Positions 1-8,107 of a stretch of 64,000 nt of DNA are shown here, one piece after another. The notes beneath the pieces were generated by a model that was not told the DNA's origin, made no database searches, and saw nothing but the letters and a program-made list of their open reading frames with translations. The stretch is from an uncultured Prevotella sp. (GTDB lineage Bacteria; Bacteroidota; Bacteroidia; Bacteroidales; Bacteroidaceae). How positions within the stretch are numbered: the first letter of the stretch is position 1; every line of letters starts with the position of its first letter. The translations under genes and the position numbers were made by a program. Location: NCBI GenBank assembly GCA_905198745.1, contig CAJKDU010000004.1, forward strand, positions 11,865 through 75,864. Reading direction: 5' to 3'.

Positions 1-2606
1 GCGAGAACAGCGATAACCAGTATCAGTACACTTTCCGCTATAAGGGCCGTCTGAAGACTCCCGAGGAATTCGGCGACATGATTATCAAGTCTACCCAGGA
101 CGGACAGACCATCCGCGTGAAGGATGTGGCCCGTGTGGAAATGGGTGCCCTCTCCTATTCAGTTGCTTCAGAACTCAATGGCAAGCCTTCTGTGACCATG
201 ATGGTGACCCAGACTGCCGGATCCAACGCTACTGAGATAGCCAAGAACATTAAGCAGCTGCTCGACGAACAGGCACAGACCTTGCCTCCAGGCCTTCACT
301 TCGACGTGATGCAGGATGTGACCGAGTTCCTCTTCGCTTCTATCGAGGACCTTATCAAGACCCTCCTCGAAGCCTTCGTGCTCGTGTTTATCGTGGTTTA
401 CGTGTTCCTCCAGGACACACGTTCCACCTTGATTCCTCTTATCGCCGTTCCCGTGTCGTTGATAGGTACGTTCTTCTTCCTCTATGTGTTTGGCTTCTCG
501 CTCAACCTCTTGACCTTGGCTGCCCTTGTGCTTGCCATTGCCATTGTAGTCGACGATGCCATCGTGGTGGTTGAGGCTGTACATGCCAAGCTTGACTTGG
601 GCTACAAGTCAGCCCGCCAGGCATCTATCGACGCCATGAACGAAATCTCTGGAGCCATTATCTCCATTACCCTTGTGATGGCAGCCGTGTTCATCCCCGT
701 GTCGTTCATGGGTGGAACCTCCGGTACGTTCTATCGTGAGTTCGGTATCACCATGGCCATCTCCATCGTGATATCTGCCCTCAACGCCTTGACCCTTTCG
801 CCGGCTCTCTGCGCCATCCTGCTGAAGCCGAAGAACGAAGACGGCATTGAGCGCAAGATGTCAATGATAGACCGCTTCCATGCCTCGTTCAATGCCGCCT
901 ACGATAAGGTGCAGGGCCACTACCGCAATGGAGTGCGCCGCATTGTGGAGCGCCCCATCATAGCTATTGGCGCTGTGATTGTCGGCATCGCTGTGATGGC
1001 TGTGCTGATGGGCAGTACAAAGACAGGTCTTGTGCCTGACGAAGATACAGGTACCGTATTCTGTACCGTGTCAACACCTCCTGGAACCTCAATGAAGAAG
1101 ACAGAGAAAGTGATGGACCAGGTAGACCGTATGCTTGCCACCAACCCTGCTATTCAGAGTCGTATGCGCATCACGGGTTACAACTTTATTGCCGGCCAGG
1201 GTTCCAACCAGGGTACGTTCATTATCAAGCTCAAGTCGTTTGAGGATCGTCAGAAGGAAGAAGGTCCGCTGAAGTATATCGGTGTGCACAACCTTGGTTC
1301 TACCATGGTGCTTGGTATGATCTACAAGCAGACAGCAGCCATCAAGGGTGCCCAGATTCTTGCCTTCCAGCCTCCTATGGTGCAAGGCTTCTCGGCTACC
1401 AACGGTTTGACGTTCTCTATGCAGGACCGTACAGGTGGCGACGTGAACAAGTTCTATGAGGTGACACAGAAGTTCATTGCAGAACTCAACAAGCGTCCGG
1501 AAATCTCCAACGCCATGACCTCTTATGATACACGCTATCCACAGTATAAAATTGACGTTGACGTGGCCAAGTGCAAGCAGAGCGGCATCGACCCCTCTAC
1601 CGTGCTTACCACCATGCAGGGATATTATGGAGGTATGTATGCCTCTAACTTCAATGCCTATGGCAAGCTTTATCGTGTCTACATCCAGTCGGCACCCGAA
1701 GACCGTGCTGACCTGAAGAGTCTCGACAATATCTACGTAAGAACTTCGGCTGGTGAAATGGCTCCTATCAAGGAGTATGTTTCTTTGAGCCGTGTTTACG
1801 GACCGCAGGAGATTGACCGTTTCAACCTCTTTACTTCCATCAACGTCAATGCCTCTGCCGCAGAAGGATATTCTACGGGCGATGCCTTGAATGCCATGTC
1901 TGAGGTGGCCAAGAACTCTCTGCCTTCGGGCTATAGCTACGAGTTCTCCGGTCTGACCCGTAACGAGCAGGAATCAAGCAACTCTACAGCGATGATCTTC
2001 ATCCTGTGTCTGACGTTCGTTTACTTGATTCTTTCCGCACAGTATGAGTCCTACGTATTGCCGCTGTCAGTAATCCTTTCCATTCCGTTCGGTTTGGCAG
2101 GCGCGTTCATGTTCACCAACTTGTTTGGCAACAACAACGATATCTACATGCAGATTGCCCTCATCATGTTGATGGGTCTGTTGGCCAAGAACGCCATCCT
2201 TATCGTACAGTTCGCTTTGGAGCGTCGCCAGACAGGTATGGCCATTTCGTGGTCGGCAGTGTTGGGAGCTGCAGCCCGTCTGCGTCCTATCCTGATGACC
2301 TCACTCGCCATGATTATCGGTCTGCTTCCTATGCTGATGCCTTGGGGCGTAGGCTATCATGGCAACATGACCCTCGGTGCAGCCGCTATCGGCGGTATGC
2401 TCATCGGTATGCTTTGCCAGATTATGATTGTGCCTGCTCTGTTCTATATCTTCCAGACATTGCAGGAGAAGATCAAGCCTATCGAGTTTGAGGACGACAA
2501 TGCCGATGTGGCTACCGAGCTCAAGCAGTATACCAACCCACTGGCTGCCAACTTCCGCACCGGTGAGGAGAAACAGGCTGGCGACCAGTCAAATCCCAAC
2601 ATGTAA
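1..2606 (+). CDS. RND multidrug efflux pump, inner-membrane subunit (5' end cut by window)
   Basis: This is the inner-membrane proton/drug antiporter of a tripartite efflux pump of the hydrophobe/amphiphile (AcrB/MexB) family. The reading frame is open from the first base of the window, so the true start lies upstream; about 867 residues are visible of a usual length near 1040. An Asp-Asp pair within a hydrophobic helix (bases 552-557, context VVDDAIVVVE) and a Lys in a later helix (bases 2187-2189, context LLAKNAILIVQF) match the proton-relay residues of the family. Hydrophobic clusters near the start and end of the visible part agree with the two membrane halves. The outer-membrane channel gene follows after 15 bases, so a periplasmic adaptor gene probably lies just upstream of the window. 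Drug range cannot be read from the sequence. Confidence 0.95.
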   Translation, partial: ENSDNQYQYTFRYKGRLKTPEEFGDMIIKSTQDGQTIRVKDVARVEMGALSYSVASELNGKPSVTMMVTQTAGSNATEIAKNIKQLLDEQAQTLPPGLHFDVMQDVTEFLFASIEDLIKTLLEAFVLVFIVVYVFLQDTRSTLIPLIAVPVSLIGTFFFLYVFGFSLNLLTLAALVLAIAIVVDDAIVVVEAVHAKLDLGYKSARQASIDAMNEISGAIISITLVMAAVFIPVSFMGGTSGTFYREFGITMAISIVISALNALTLSPALCAILLKPKNEDGIERKMSMIDRFHASFNAAYDKVQGHYRNGVRRIVERPIIAIGAVIVGIAVMAVLMGSTKTGLVPDEDTGTVFCTVSTPPGTSMKKTEKVMDQVDRMLATNPAIQSRMRITGYNFIAGQGSNQGTFIIKLKSFEDRQKEEGPLKYIGVHNLGSTMVLGMIYKQTAAIKGAQILAFQPPMVQGFSATNGLTFSMQDRTGGDVNKFYEVTQKFIAELNKRPEISNAMTSYDTRYPQYKIDVDVAKCKQSGIDPSTVLTTMQGYYGGMYASNFNAYGKLYRVYIQSAPEDRADLKSLDNIYVRTSAGEMAPIKEYVSLSRVYGPQEIDRFNLFTSINVNASAAEGYSTGDALNAMSEVAKNSLPSGYSYEFSGLTRNEQESSNSTAMIFILCLTFVYLILSAQYESYVLPLSVILSIPFGLAGAFMFTNLFGNNNDIYMQIALIMLMGLLAKNAILIVQFALERRQTGMAISWSAVLGAAARLRPILMTSLAMIIGLLPMLMPWGVGYHGNMTLGAAAIGGMLIGMLCQIMIVPALFYIFQTLQEKIKPIEFEDDNADVATELKQYTNPLAANFRTGEEKQAGDQSNPNM

Positions 2607-2621
2607 TAAACAGCATATAAG

Positions 2622-4007
2622 ATGAAAGTCAAGAATATCATTCCGTTAGCATTCGCAGCTGCTCTGATGAGCAGTTGCGGAATCTACACCAAATATCAGC
2701 GTCCCGACGTGAACACAACCGGACTGGTGCGCGACTCTGCATCTGTGTCAGATACACTTGCCGTAGCCGACACCACCAGTTTCGGCAACCTGCCTTGGCG
2801 CAGCGTGTTCACCGACCCGCAGCTCCAGTCGCTCATTGAGAAAGGTCTGGAGTGTAACACCAACATGCTCAACGCAGCCCTCAACGTGCAGATGGTAGAG
2901 GCACAACTTCAGGTAGCCAAGCTTGCTTTTGTGCCCTCGTTCACCTTCTCTCCCCAGGGTACCATCGCCTCTTGGGACGGCAACAAGGCCACCAAGACCT
3001 ATTCGCTGCCCGTTACGGCCAGCTGGAGCCTTGACCTCTTCGGCAATCTGCTCAACCAAAAGCGCAGTGCCCAGATGAGTCTCCTTGCTACTAAGGACTA
3101 TCAACTGGTGGTGAAAACCAAGCTCATTTCCAACATAGCCAACATGTACTACACCCTCCTTATGCTCGACAAGCAGCTGGAGGTGGTCGACAATATGGCG
3201 AAACTTGTGAAAGATACTTGGGACATCATGAAGATACAGAAGGAACTGGGACGTACCAAGGAAACCAGTGTGCAGAGTGCCGAGAGCAACTACTATTCAG
3301 TGCTTGCTCAGGCTACAGACCTGAAACGCCAGATTCGTGAGACTGAGAATTCCCTCTCGCTCCTTCTCGGACAGTCTGCCCAGCACATAGCCCGTGGCAC
3401 ACTCGAAGGCCAGTCGTTGCCTGCCAAGTTCTCTACCGGCGTAGGCCTGCAACTGCTCAACAACCGTCCCGACGTGCACTATGCCGAGATGAGTCTTGCC
3501 CAGTGCTTCTATGATGTCAACACTGCCCGTTCACGCTTCTATCCCAACATCACTATCAGTGGCACGGGAGCCTACACCAACAGCAGTGGCGCAGGCATTG
3601 TCAATCCTGGCAAGATGCTGCTCAGTGCAGTGGGAAGCCTCGTGCAGCCCATCTTCCAGCACGGTCTGCTCATTGCCGGCCTCAAGGTAGCAAAGGCGCA
3701 ACAGCAGCAAGCCTACAACACCTGGCAGAATGCCGTGCTCTCAGCCGGCAGCGAGGTGAGCAATGCCCTGGTGCTCTACAATTCGTCTGAGGAAAAGAGT
3801 CAGCTCGAGGCCAAGCAGGTAGAGAGTCTGAAGAAGAACGTGGAGTACACCAAACTCCTCTTCAACGACGGCAGCAGCACTTATCTCGAGGTTATCACCG
3901 CCCAGCAGAGCCTGCTCAACGCCGAACTCTCCAAGGTGGCAGACGACTTTTACAAGATGCAGGCCGTGGTCAACCTCTACTATGCTCTTGGCGGAGGCCG
4001 CGACTAA
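2622..4007 (+). CDS. TolC/OprM-type outer-membrane efflux lipoprotein (NodT family)
   Basis: This is the outer-membrane channel of the efflux pump encoded just upstream. The 461-residue protein begins with a lipoprotein signal peptide whose lipobox ends at Cys19 (context LMSSC), as in OprM/NodT-type channels. Two repeats of the outer-membrane efflux domain can be traced; the sequence is rich in long helical stretches (for example TYLEVITAQQSLLNAEL near the C-terminus), as expected for the periplasmic alpha-barrel. It starts 15 bases after the pump gene and is surely co-transcribed with it. It would act as a trimer joining the pump and adaptor to the cell exterior. Confidence 0.93.
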   Translation: MKVKNIIPLAFAAALMSSCGIYTKYQRPDVNTTGLVRDSASVSDTLAVADTTSFGNLPWRSVFTDPQLQSLIEKGLECNTNMLNAALNVQMVEAQLQVAKLAFVPSFTFSPQGTIASWDGNKATKTYSLPVTASWSLDLFGNLLNQKRSAQMSLLATKDYQLVVKTKLISNIANMYYTLLMLDKQLEVVDNMAKLVKDTWDIMKIQKELGRTKETSVQSAESNYYSVLAQATDLKRQIRETENSLSLLLGQSAQHIARGTLEGQSLPAKFSTGVGLQLLNNRPDVHYAEMSLAQCFYDVNTARSRFYPNITISGTGAYTNSSGAGIVNPGKMLLSAVGSLVQPIFQHGLLIAGLKVAKAQQQQAYNTWQNAVLSAGSEVSNALVLYNSSEEKSQLEAKQVESLKKNVEYTKLLFNDGSSTYLEVITAQQSLLNAELSKVADDFYKMQAVVNLYYALGGGRD

Positions 4008-4036
4008 ACGTTTCATCATTTTAAAAGCAAAAGACT

Positions 4037-4816
4037 ATGAACAATATAAGTCCACAAGCACATGTAGACCCCAAGGCAAAGATTGGCAACAACGTTACCA
4101 TCTATCCCTTTGCCTATATCGAGGGTGACGTGGTGATAGGCGACGACTGCGTTATCTATCCCTACGTGAGCATCATGAAAGGAACCCGTCTGGGCCGCGG
4201 CAACAAGGTGTATCAGAACACCGTGCTCGGCGCCGAGCCGCAAGACTTCAACTATAAGGGCGAAGTGACAGCCCTTGAGATTGGCGACGAGAACATCATC
4301 CGTGAGAACGTGGTTATCAACCGCGCCACCTATGCCACGGGCAAGACTCATATCGGCAACCGCAACTTCCTCATGGAAGGTGTGCACATCAGCCACGACA
4401 CCGACGTGCACGACTATTGCGTGTTCGGCTACGGAACCAAGATTGCCGGCGACTGTGAGATTCACAGCGGCATCATCTTCTCATCCGGCGTCATTGTCAA
4501 TGCCCAGGTGCGCGTAGGCACCGCCGCCATGATTACCAGTGGCGTGCGTGTCAGCAAGGATGTGCCCCCATTCATCGTTGCTACCGACAACCCCGTACGC
4601 TATGCCGGTCTTAACCAGGAAATGCTGCGCAGTCATGGCATCAGCGACAAGGTGCTCAATCACCTTGCCAATGCCTACCGCCTGGTGTTCCACGGACAGA
4701 CCAGTGTCTTCGACGCCGCTATCCAAATCAAGGAGCAAGTGCCCGACGGCAATGCTGTGCGCAACGTGGTGAACTTTATCCAGAGCACAAAGCTCGGAAT
4801 TATCGGGAAATTGTAA
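4037..4816 (+). CDS. LpxA-like UDP-N-acetylglucosamine O-acyltransferase, divergent paralogue
   Basis: This 259-residue left-handed beta-helix protein of hexapeptide repeats resembles LpxA, which moves a 3-hydroxyacyl chain from ACP to UDP-GlcNAc in lipid A synthesis. Length, the GAEPQDFNYKGE motif (residues 65-76) and the EIGDENIIRENVVINR stretch fit LpxA. His120 (context HISHD) aligns with the catalytic His125 of E. coli LpxA. However, the next family motif, normally LAGH, reads IAGD, and the AVHQF motif is replaced by GVIVNAQV, so two usually conserved histidines are missing. Many Bacteroidota carry the main lpxA next to lpxD and an lpxC-fabZ fusion; here it follows an efflux operon by 29 bases instead. 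It may be a second copy with changed acyl or sugar specificity. The fold is certain; the substrate is not. Confidence 0.8.
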   Translation: MNNISPQAHVDPKAKIGNNVTIYPFAYIEGDVVIGDDCVIYPYVSIMKGTRLGRGNKVYQNTVLGAEPQDFNYKGEVTALEIGDENIIRENVVINRATYATGKTHIGNRNFLMEGVHISHDTDVHDYCVFGYGTKIAGDCEIHSGIIFSSGVIVNAQVRVGTAAMITSGVRVSKDVPPFIVATDNPVRYAGLNQEMLRSHGISDKVLNHLANAYRLVFHGQTSVFDAAIQIKEQVPDGNAVRNVVNFIQSTKLGIIGKL

Positions 4817-4845
4817 ATTTCATACCTATAATTTACTCTGTAGTC

Positions 4846-4885
4846 GGGGTTGGATGGCTGTGAAGCCTTTCCAACCCCTTTTTTT
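4846..4885 (+). terminator. Rho-independent terminator after the LpxA-like gene
   Basis: A perfect 9-bp stem GGGGTTGGA / TCCAACCCC (4846-4854 and 4870-4878) is followed at once by seven T. It closes the efflux/acyltransferase transcription unit. Confidence 0.85.
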
Positions 4886-5022
4886 AATGGCTGCTTGCCT
4901 AAACGTATGTTGTGCCTCCGGATGGATGTATGGGCGCACGTGAATTCCTATACACCAATCGGCGACCCGCATTAATACCACGTGATTTGCCGCGAAACCG
5001 CCTGCTTTCAAATGTTAAAACG

Positions 5023-5104
5023 AGTGCCCAAAATCCGTCCCACACTTTGGGCATTCAGTGCCCACGCCGTGGGCATCGATTGCCCAAGCTATTGGCATCA
5101 GTTG
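5023..5104 (+). repeat. TGCCCA palindromic block, copy 1 of 3
   Basis: This intergenic block holds alternating TGCCCA and TGGGCA words. A tight hairpin TGCCCACG-C-CGTGGGCA lies at its centre. It is recognisably the same as blocks at 18471-18556 (opposite strand) and 45826-45913, sharing the order: a word near GCCCAAAATCCGTCC, then TTTGGGCA, then the central hairpin, then TTGCCCA, CTATTGG or CTATGGG. Unlike the other two it stands alone, without the 22-bp array or the GATAGA core. The rest of the gap 4886-5340 shows no gene. Confidence 0.8.
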
Positions 5105-5308
5105 AACCAACCCTGGGACCATGTCTTACTCACCCATTGACAGTGCCTGGCATTACCTTTCCTGCAGGCTATCTTTTCTGTCCTTTGGTTCAGTCTGTGC
5201 CAGTAGGTCCACGCCGTCAAGACCTGTTTTTCCAGTCTTTCTTCCACTTCAATTCATCTATCCTCCTCGTTTTTTGCGTCCACAGACCGATTATTCGGGA
5301 TTTTTGCC

Positions 5309-5316
5309 TAAATTTG
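5309..5316 (+). promoter_or_regulatory. Bacteroides-type -7 element upstream of NAD kinase
   Basis: TAAATTTG fits the TAnnTTTG consensus of the primary Bacteroidota sigma factor and lies 24 bases before the NAD kinase start. A well-placed TTG upstream is not obvious. Confidence 0.5.
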
Positions 5317-5340
5317 CAAAGTGTAAACAGAAGAAATACA

Positions 5341-6249
5341 ATGGCAGACAAGAAACTTAGATTTGCGCTCTTCGGCAATGAGTATCAGGCGCGCAAGTCG
5401 GCATCCATTCAAAAGGTGCTCGACGTGCTCGGCGAACAAGGTGCCGAAATATACATGGACCGCCCGTTCTACGAGTTCCTCACCCAGTCACTCGGACTCA
5501 AGGTCAGAGTGGCAGGACTTTTCGACGACTACAATTTCGATGTAGACTTCTGCATCTCCATGGGCGGCGACGGCACCTTCCTGAAGACAGCCAGCAGGGT
5601 AGGAGCCAAGTGCATTCCCATCGTGGGCATCAACACGGGGCGTCTCGGCTTCCTTGCCGACGTGGGGCCCACTGAGATAGAGGAGGCTCTCGACCTGCTC
5701 TTTGCCGGAACCTACGATGTGGAGAAGCAGACCATTATCAAGATTGAGGCCGACGGCGAGCCCATTGAGGGCAACCCCTATGCCCTCAACGACATAGCCC
5801 TTCTCAAGCGCGACATGGCTTCCATGATTTCCATCCGCACTTGCATCAATGGCGACTACCTTGTCACCTACCAGGCGGACGGACTCATCGTCACCACGCC
5901 CACAGGTTCCACTGCCTATTCCCTCTCCAATGGCGGTCCTATCATGGTGCCTCAGACTGGCACACTCTGCCTCACAGCCGTGGCGCCCCATAGTCTTAAC
6001 ATCCGTCCCATTGTCATTCCCGATGACTGCGAGATAACCCTTGAGGTGGAGAGCCGTTCGCACAACTTCCTTGCTGCCATTGACGGCCGCTCGGAAAAAC
6101 TCCTCGAAGGCACTCGTGTCACCATCCGCAAGGCACCCTTCTCAGCTCATGTGGTCAAGCGAAAGGGTCAACGCTATTTCTCCACTCTACGCGAGAAGAT
6201 GATGTGGGGCATGGACGGAAGGCGGCAGTTCGACATCAAGAGTTTTTAA
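5341..6249 (+). CDS. nadK: NAD kinase
   Basis: The enzyme phosphorylates NAD to NADP using ATP in the cytoplasm and is the sole route to NADP in most bacteria. The 302-residue protein carries the family motif GGDGTF (residues 75-80, with the catalytic Asp77), NTGRLGFL (about 98-105), NDIALLKRD and TPTGSTAYSLS, which together define the NAD kinase fold. The frame can be extended upstream to 4912, but that stretch has no homology-like content and crosses an intergenic repeat and a promoter, so ATG 5341 is chosen. Length is close to E. coli NadK. The ABC exporter follows after 49 bases. Confidence 0.96.
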   Translation: MADKKLRFALFGNEYQARKSASIQKVLDVLGEQGAEIYMDRPFYEFLTQSLGLKVRVAGLFDDYNFDVDFCISMGGDGTFLKTASRVGAKCIPIVGINTGRLGFLADVGPTEIEEALDLLFAGTYDVEKQTIIKIEADGEPIEGNPYALNDIALLKRDMASMISIRTCINGDYLVTYQADGLIVTTPTGSTAYSLSNGGPIMVPQTGTLCLTAVAPHSLNIRPIVIPDDCEITLEVESRSHNFLAAIDGRSEKLLEGTRVTIRKAPFSAHVVKRKGQRYFSTLREKMMWGMDGRRQFDIKSF

Positions 6250-6298
6250 ATCGTACGCACCCTTTCCTTCTCAAGTATAACAACCCAATCCATAGCCG

Positions 6299-7963
6299 AT
6301 GGTTCTATTTCGTTTGGCCAACAATCGTTACTCCGCACGCCAAATCCTCGCATGGCTTTGGCGAGCCTGGCGCGGCAACCGCACGCAAGCCGTGCTCAAC
6401 GCATTGATAGGACTTCTTGGCGTGGGCGTCAGCCTTGCTTCCGTGTGGGCCGTGCAGCACGCCATCGACGTGGCTTCGGACACTCTGTCTGGGTCCATTG
6501 CCTGGAGCGTGACACTCATGGCCCTCCTCATTCTCACCGACTTCGCCCTCAATGTGGGGGCGCTATGGGTGAAGAACATACTCGGCATCCGCGCCCAGAA
6601 CCGCATGCAGCAGCGTGTGCTCGACCACTTGCTCCGTGCCCGTTGGCACGGGCGTGAGCGCATGCACAGCGGCGATGTGCTCAACCGGCTCGAACTCGAC
6701 GTGGCCACCGTGGTGACCTTCCTCACCGAGACACTGCCCAACACGCTTTCTGTGCTGGCCCTCTTTCTTGGAGCCTTCTTCTATCTTTTCTCCATGGATG
6801 CGGTGCTTGCCCTTATTGTGGCAGGCATCATCCCATTGTTCGTTCTGGTGAGCAGGGTCTATATGAACCGCATGCGCACTCTCACGCGCAGCGTGCGCGA
6901 CTCCGACAGCCAGGTGCAGAGCGTGCTTCAGGAAACCATTCAGCACCGCATGCTCATCAAGACTCTTGAGGGCGAACAGCCCATGGTGGACAGGCTGGAG
7001 AGCACCCAAAGCCAGTTGCGGCAGCGGGTGGTCAAGCGTACCCGATTCTCTGTGTTCTCCAATCTCGTGCTCAACATAGGTTTCGCCTTTGGCTATTTGG
7101 TCGCTTTCTCGTGGGCTGCCGTACGCATGTCGGCACACACGCTCACCTTTGGCGGCATGACCGCCTTCCTGCAGTTGGTCAACAAAATACAGACACCCGC
7201 CCGCAACCTCACCCGTCTGGCACCGGCATTCGTGGCAGTGTTCACCGCTGCAGAGCGCCTGATGGAACTCGAGGAGAATCCTCTCGAGGAACAAGGAGAA
7301 CCCATCCCGTTGCCACGCCCGTCGGGTGTGAGACTTGAAAACGTGAGCTACACCTATCCCGGCGACGACCAACCCGTGCTGGACAGCCTTTCTTTCGACT
7401 TTGCGCCAGGCACCTGCACGGCCATCCTCGGTGAGACCGGAGCCGGCAAGACCACCTTGGTGCGCATCATCCTTGCCCTGTTGCAACCCGACAAAGGCAA
7501 GGCGGTGGCCTACGGCGGCAGCGAGCAGCGGGAACTGTCGCCTCGACTGCGCAGCAACTTCGCCTACGTGCCGCAGGGCAACACGTTGATGAGTGGCACC
7601 CTGCGTGACAATCTGCGCCTGGGCAAACTCTCCGCAACCGACGAGGAAATGTATGAGGCACTCCACCTCGCTTGTGCCGACTTTGTAGACAACTTGGCCC
7701 AAGGGCTCGACACGCCGTGCAGCGAGGCCGGAGGAGGACTTAGCGAGGGCCAGGCACAGCGCATTGCCATCGCCCGCGCTCTGCTACGCGACCGTCAGGT
7801 GATGGTGTTCGACGAGGCCACTTCAGCACTCGATCCCGACACCGAGCGGCGCCTGCTCCACAATTTGCTTGCAGGCCGTCGCCACACCGTCATCTTCATC
7901 ACCCATCGTCCGGCTGTGGTAGACTATTGTGACCAGGTGCTCCGGGTGGAGAAATTGGCGTGA
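6299..7963 (+). CDS. ABC transporter half-molecule, fused membrane and ATPase domains
   Basis: This 554-residue type IV ABC exporter half joins a six-helix membrane domain (about residues 20-310) to a nucleotide-binding domain (about 345-554). The Walker A motif GETGAGKTT lies near residue 378, the signature is LSEGQ in place of LSGGQ near residue 480, and Walker B with the catalytic Glu reads VMVFDEATSALD near residue 500, followed by the switch His in ITHRP. It most likely works as a homodimer in the inner membrane. The substrate cannot be told from sequence; lipids, peptides and drugs are all possible for this class. It is probably co-transcribed with nadK. The start lies soon after the nadK stop and no better upstream start exists. 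Confidence 0.92.
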   Translation: MVLFRLANNRYSARQILAWLWRAWRGNRTQAVLNALIGLLGVGVSLASVWAVQHAIDVASDTLSGSIAWSVTLMALLILTDFALNVGALWVKNILGIRAQNRMQQRVLDHLLRARWHGRERMHSGDVLNRLELDVATVVTFLTETLPNTLSVLALFLGAFFYLFSMDAVLALIVAGIIPLFVLVSRVYMNRMRTLTRSVRDSDSQVQSVLQETIQHRMLIKTLEGEQPMVDRLESTQSQLRQRVVKRTRFSVFSNLVLNIGFAFGYLVAFSWAAVRMSAHTLTFGGMTAFLQLVNKIQTPARNLTRLAPAFVAVFTAAERLMELEENPLEEQGEPIPLPRPSGVRLENVSYTYPGDDQPVLDSLSFDFAPGTCTAILGETGAGKTTLVRIILALLQPDKGKAVAYGGSEQRELSPRLRSNFAYVPQGNTLMSGTLRDNLRLGKLSATDEEMYEALHLACADFVDNLAQGLDTPCSEAGGGLSEGQAQRIAIARALLRDRQVMVFDEATSALDPDTERRLLHNLLAGRRHTVIFITHRPAVVDYCDQVLRVEKLA

Positions 7964-8056
7964 AAAGATAGCTCATTCTTGCGCATTATTCACCGCCCTG
8001 TAAGATTTTGCACGCATTATTGTGCGTTTTTCACGGCATTGTCGCAACCAAGCGGC

Positions 8057-8064
8057 TAACTTTG
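8057..8064 (+). promoter_or_regulatory. -7 promoter element upstream of the GH95 gene
   Basis: TAACTTTG matches TAnnTTTG and lies 43 bases before the GH95 start. No clear -33 TTTG at the usual spacing was found. Confidence 0.5.
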
Positions 8065-8107
8065 CACACCGAAGACAGAACTAAACTAAAACCATTTATA
8101 CACGACA

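Noticed and set aside
4912..5340. N-terminal extension of NAD kinase to an upstream ATG
   Set aside because: It would translate the TGCCCA repeat and a promoter; the family begins at ATG 5341.
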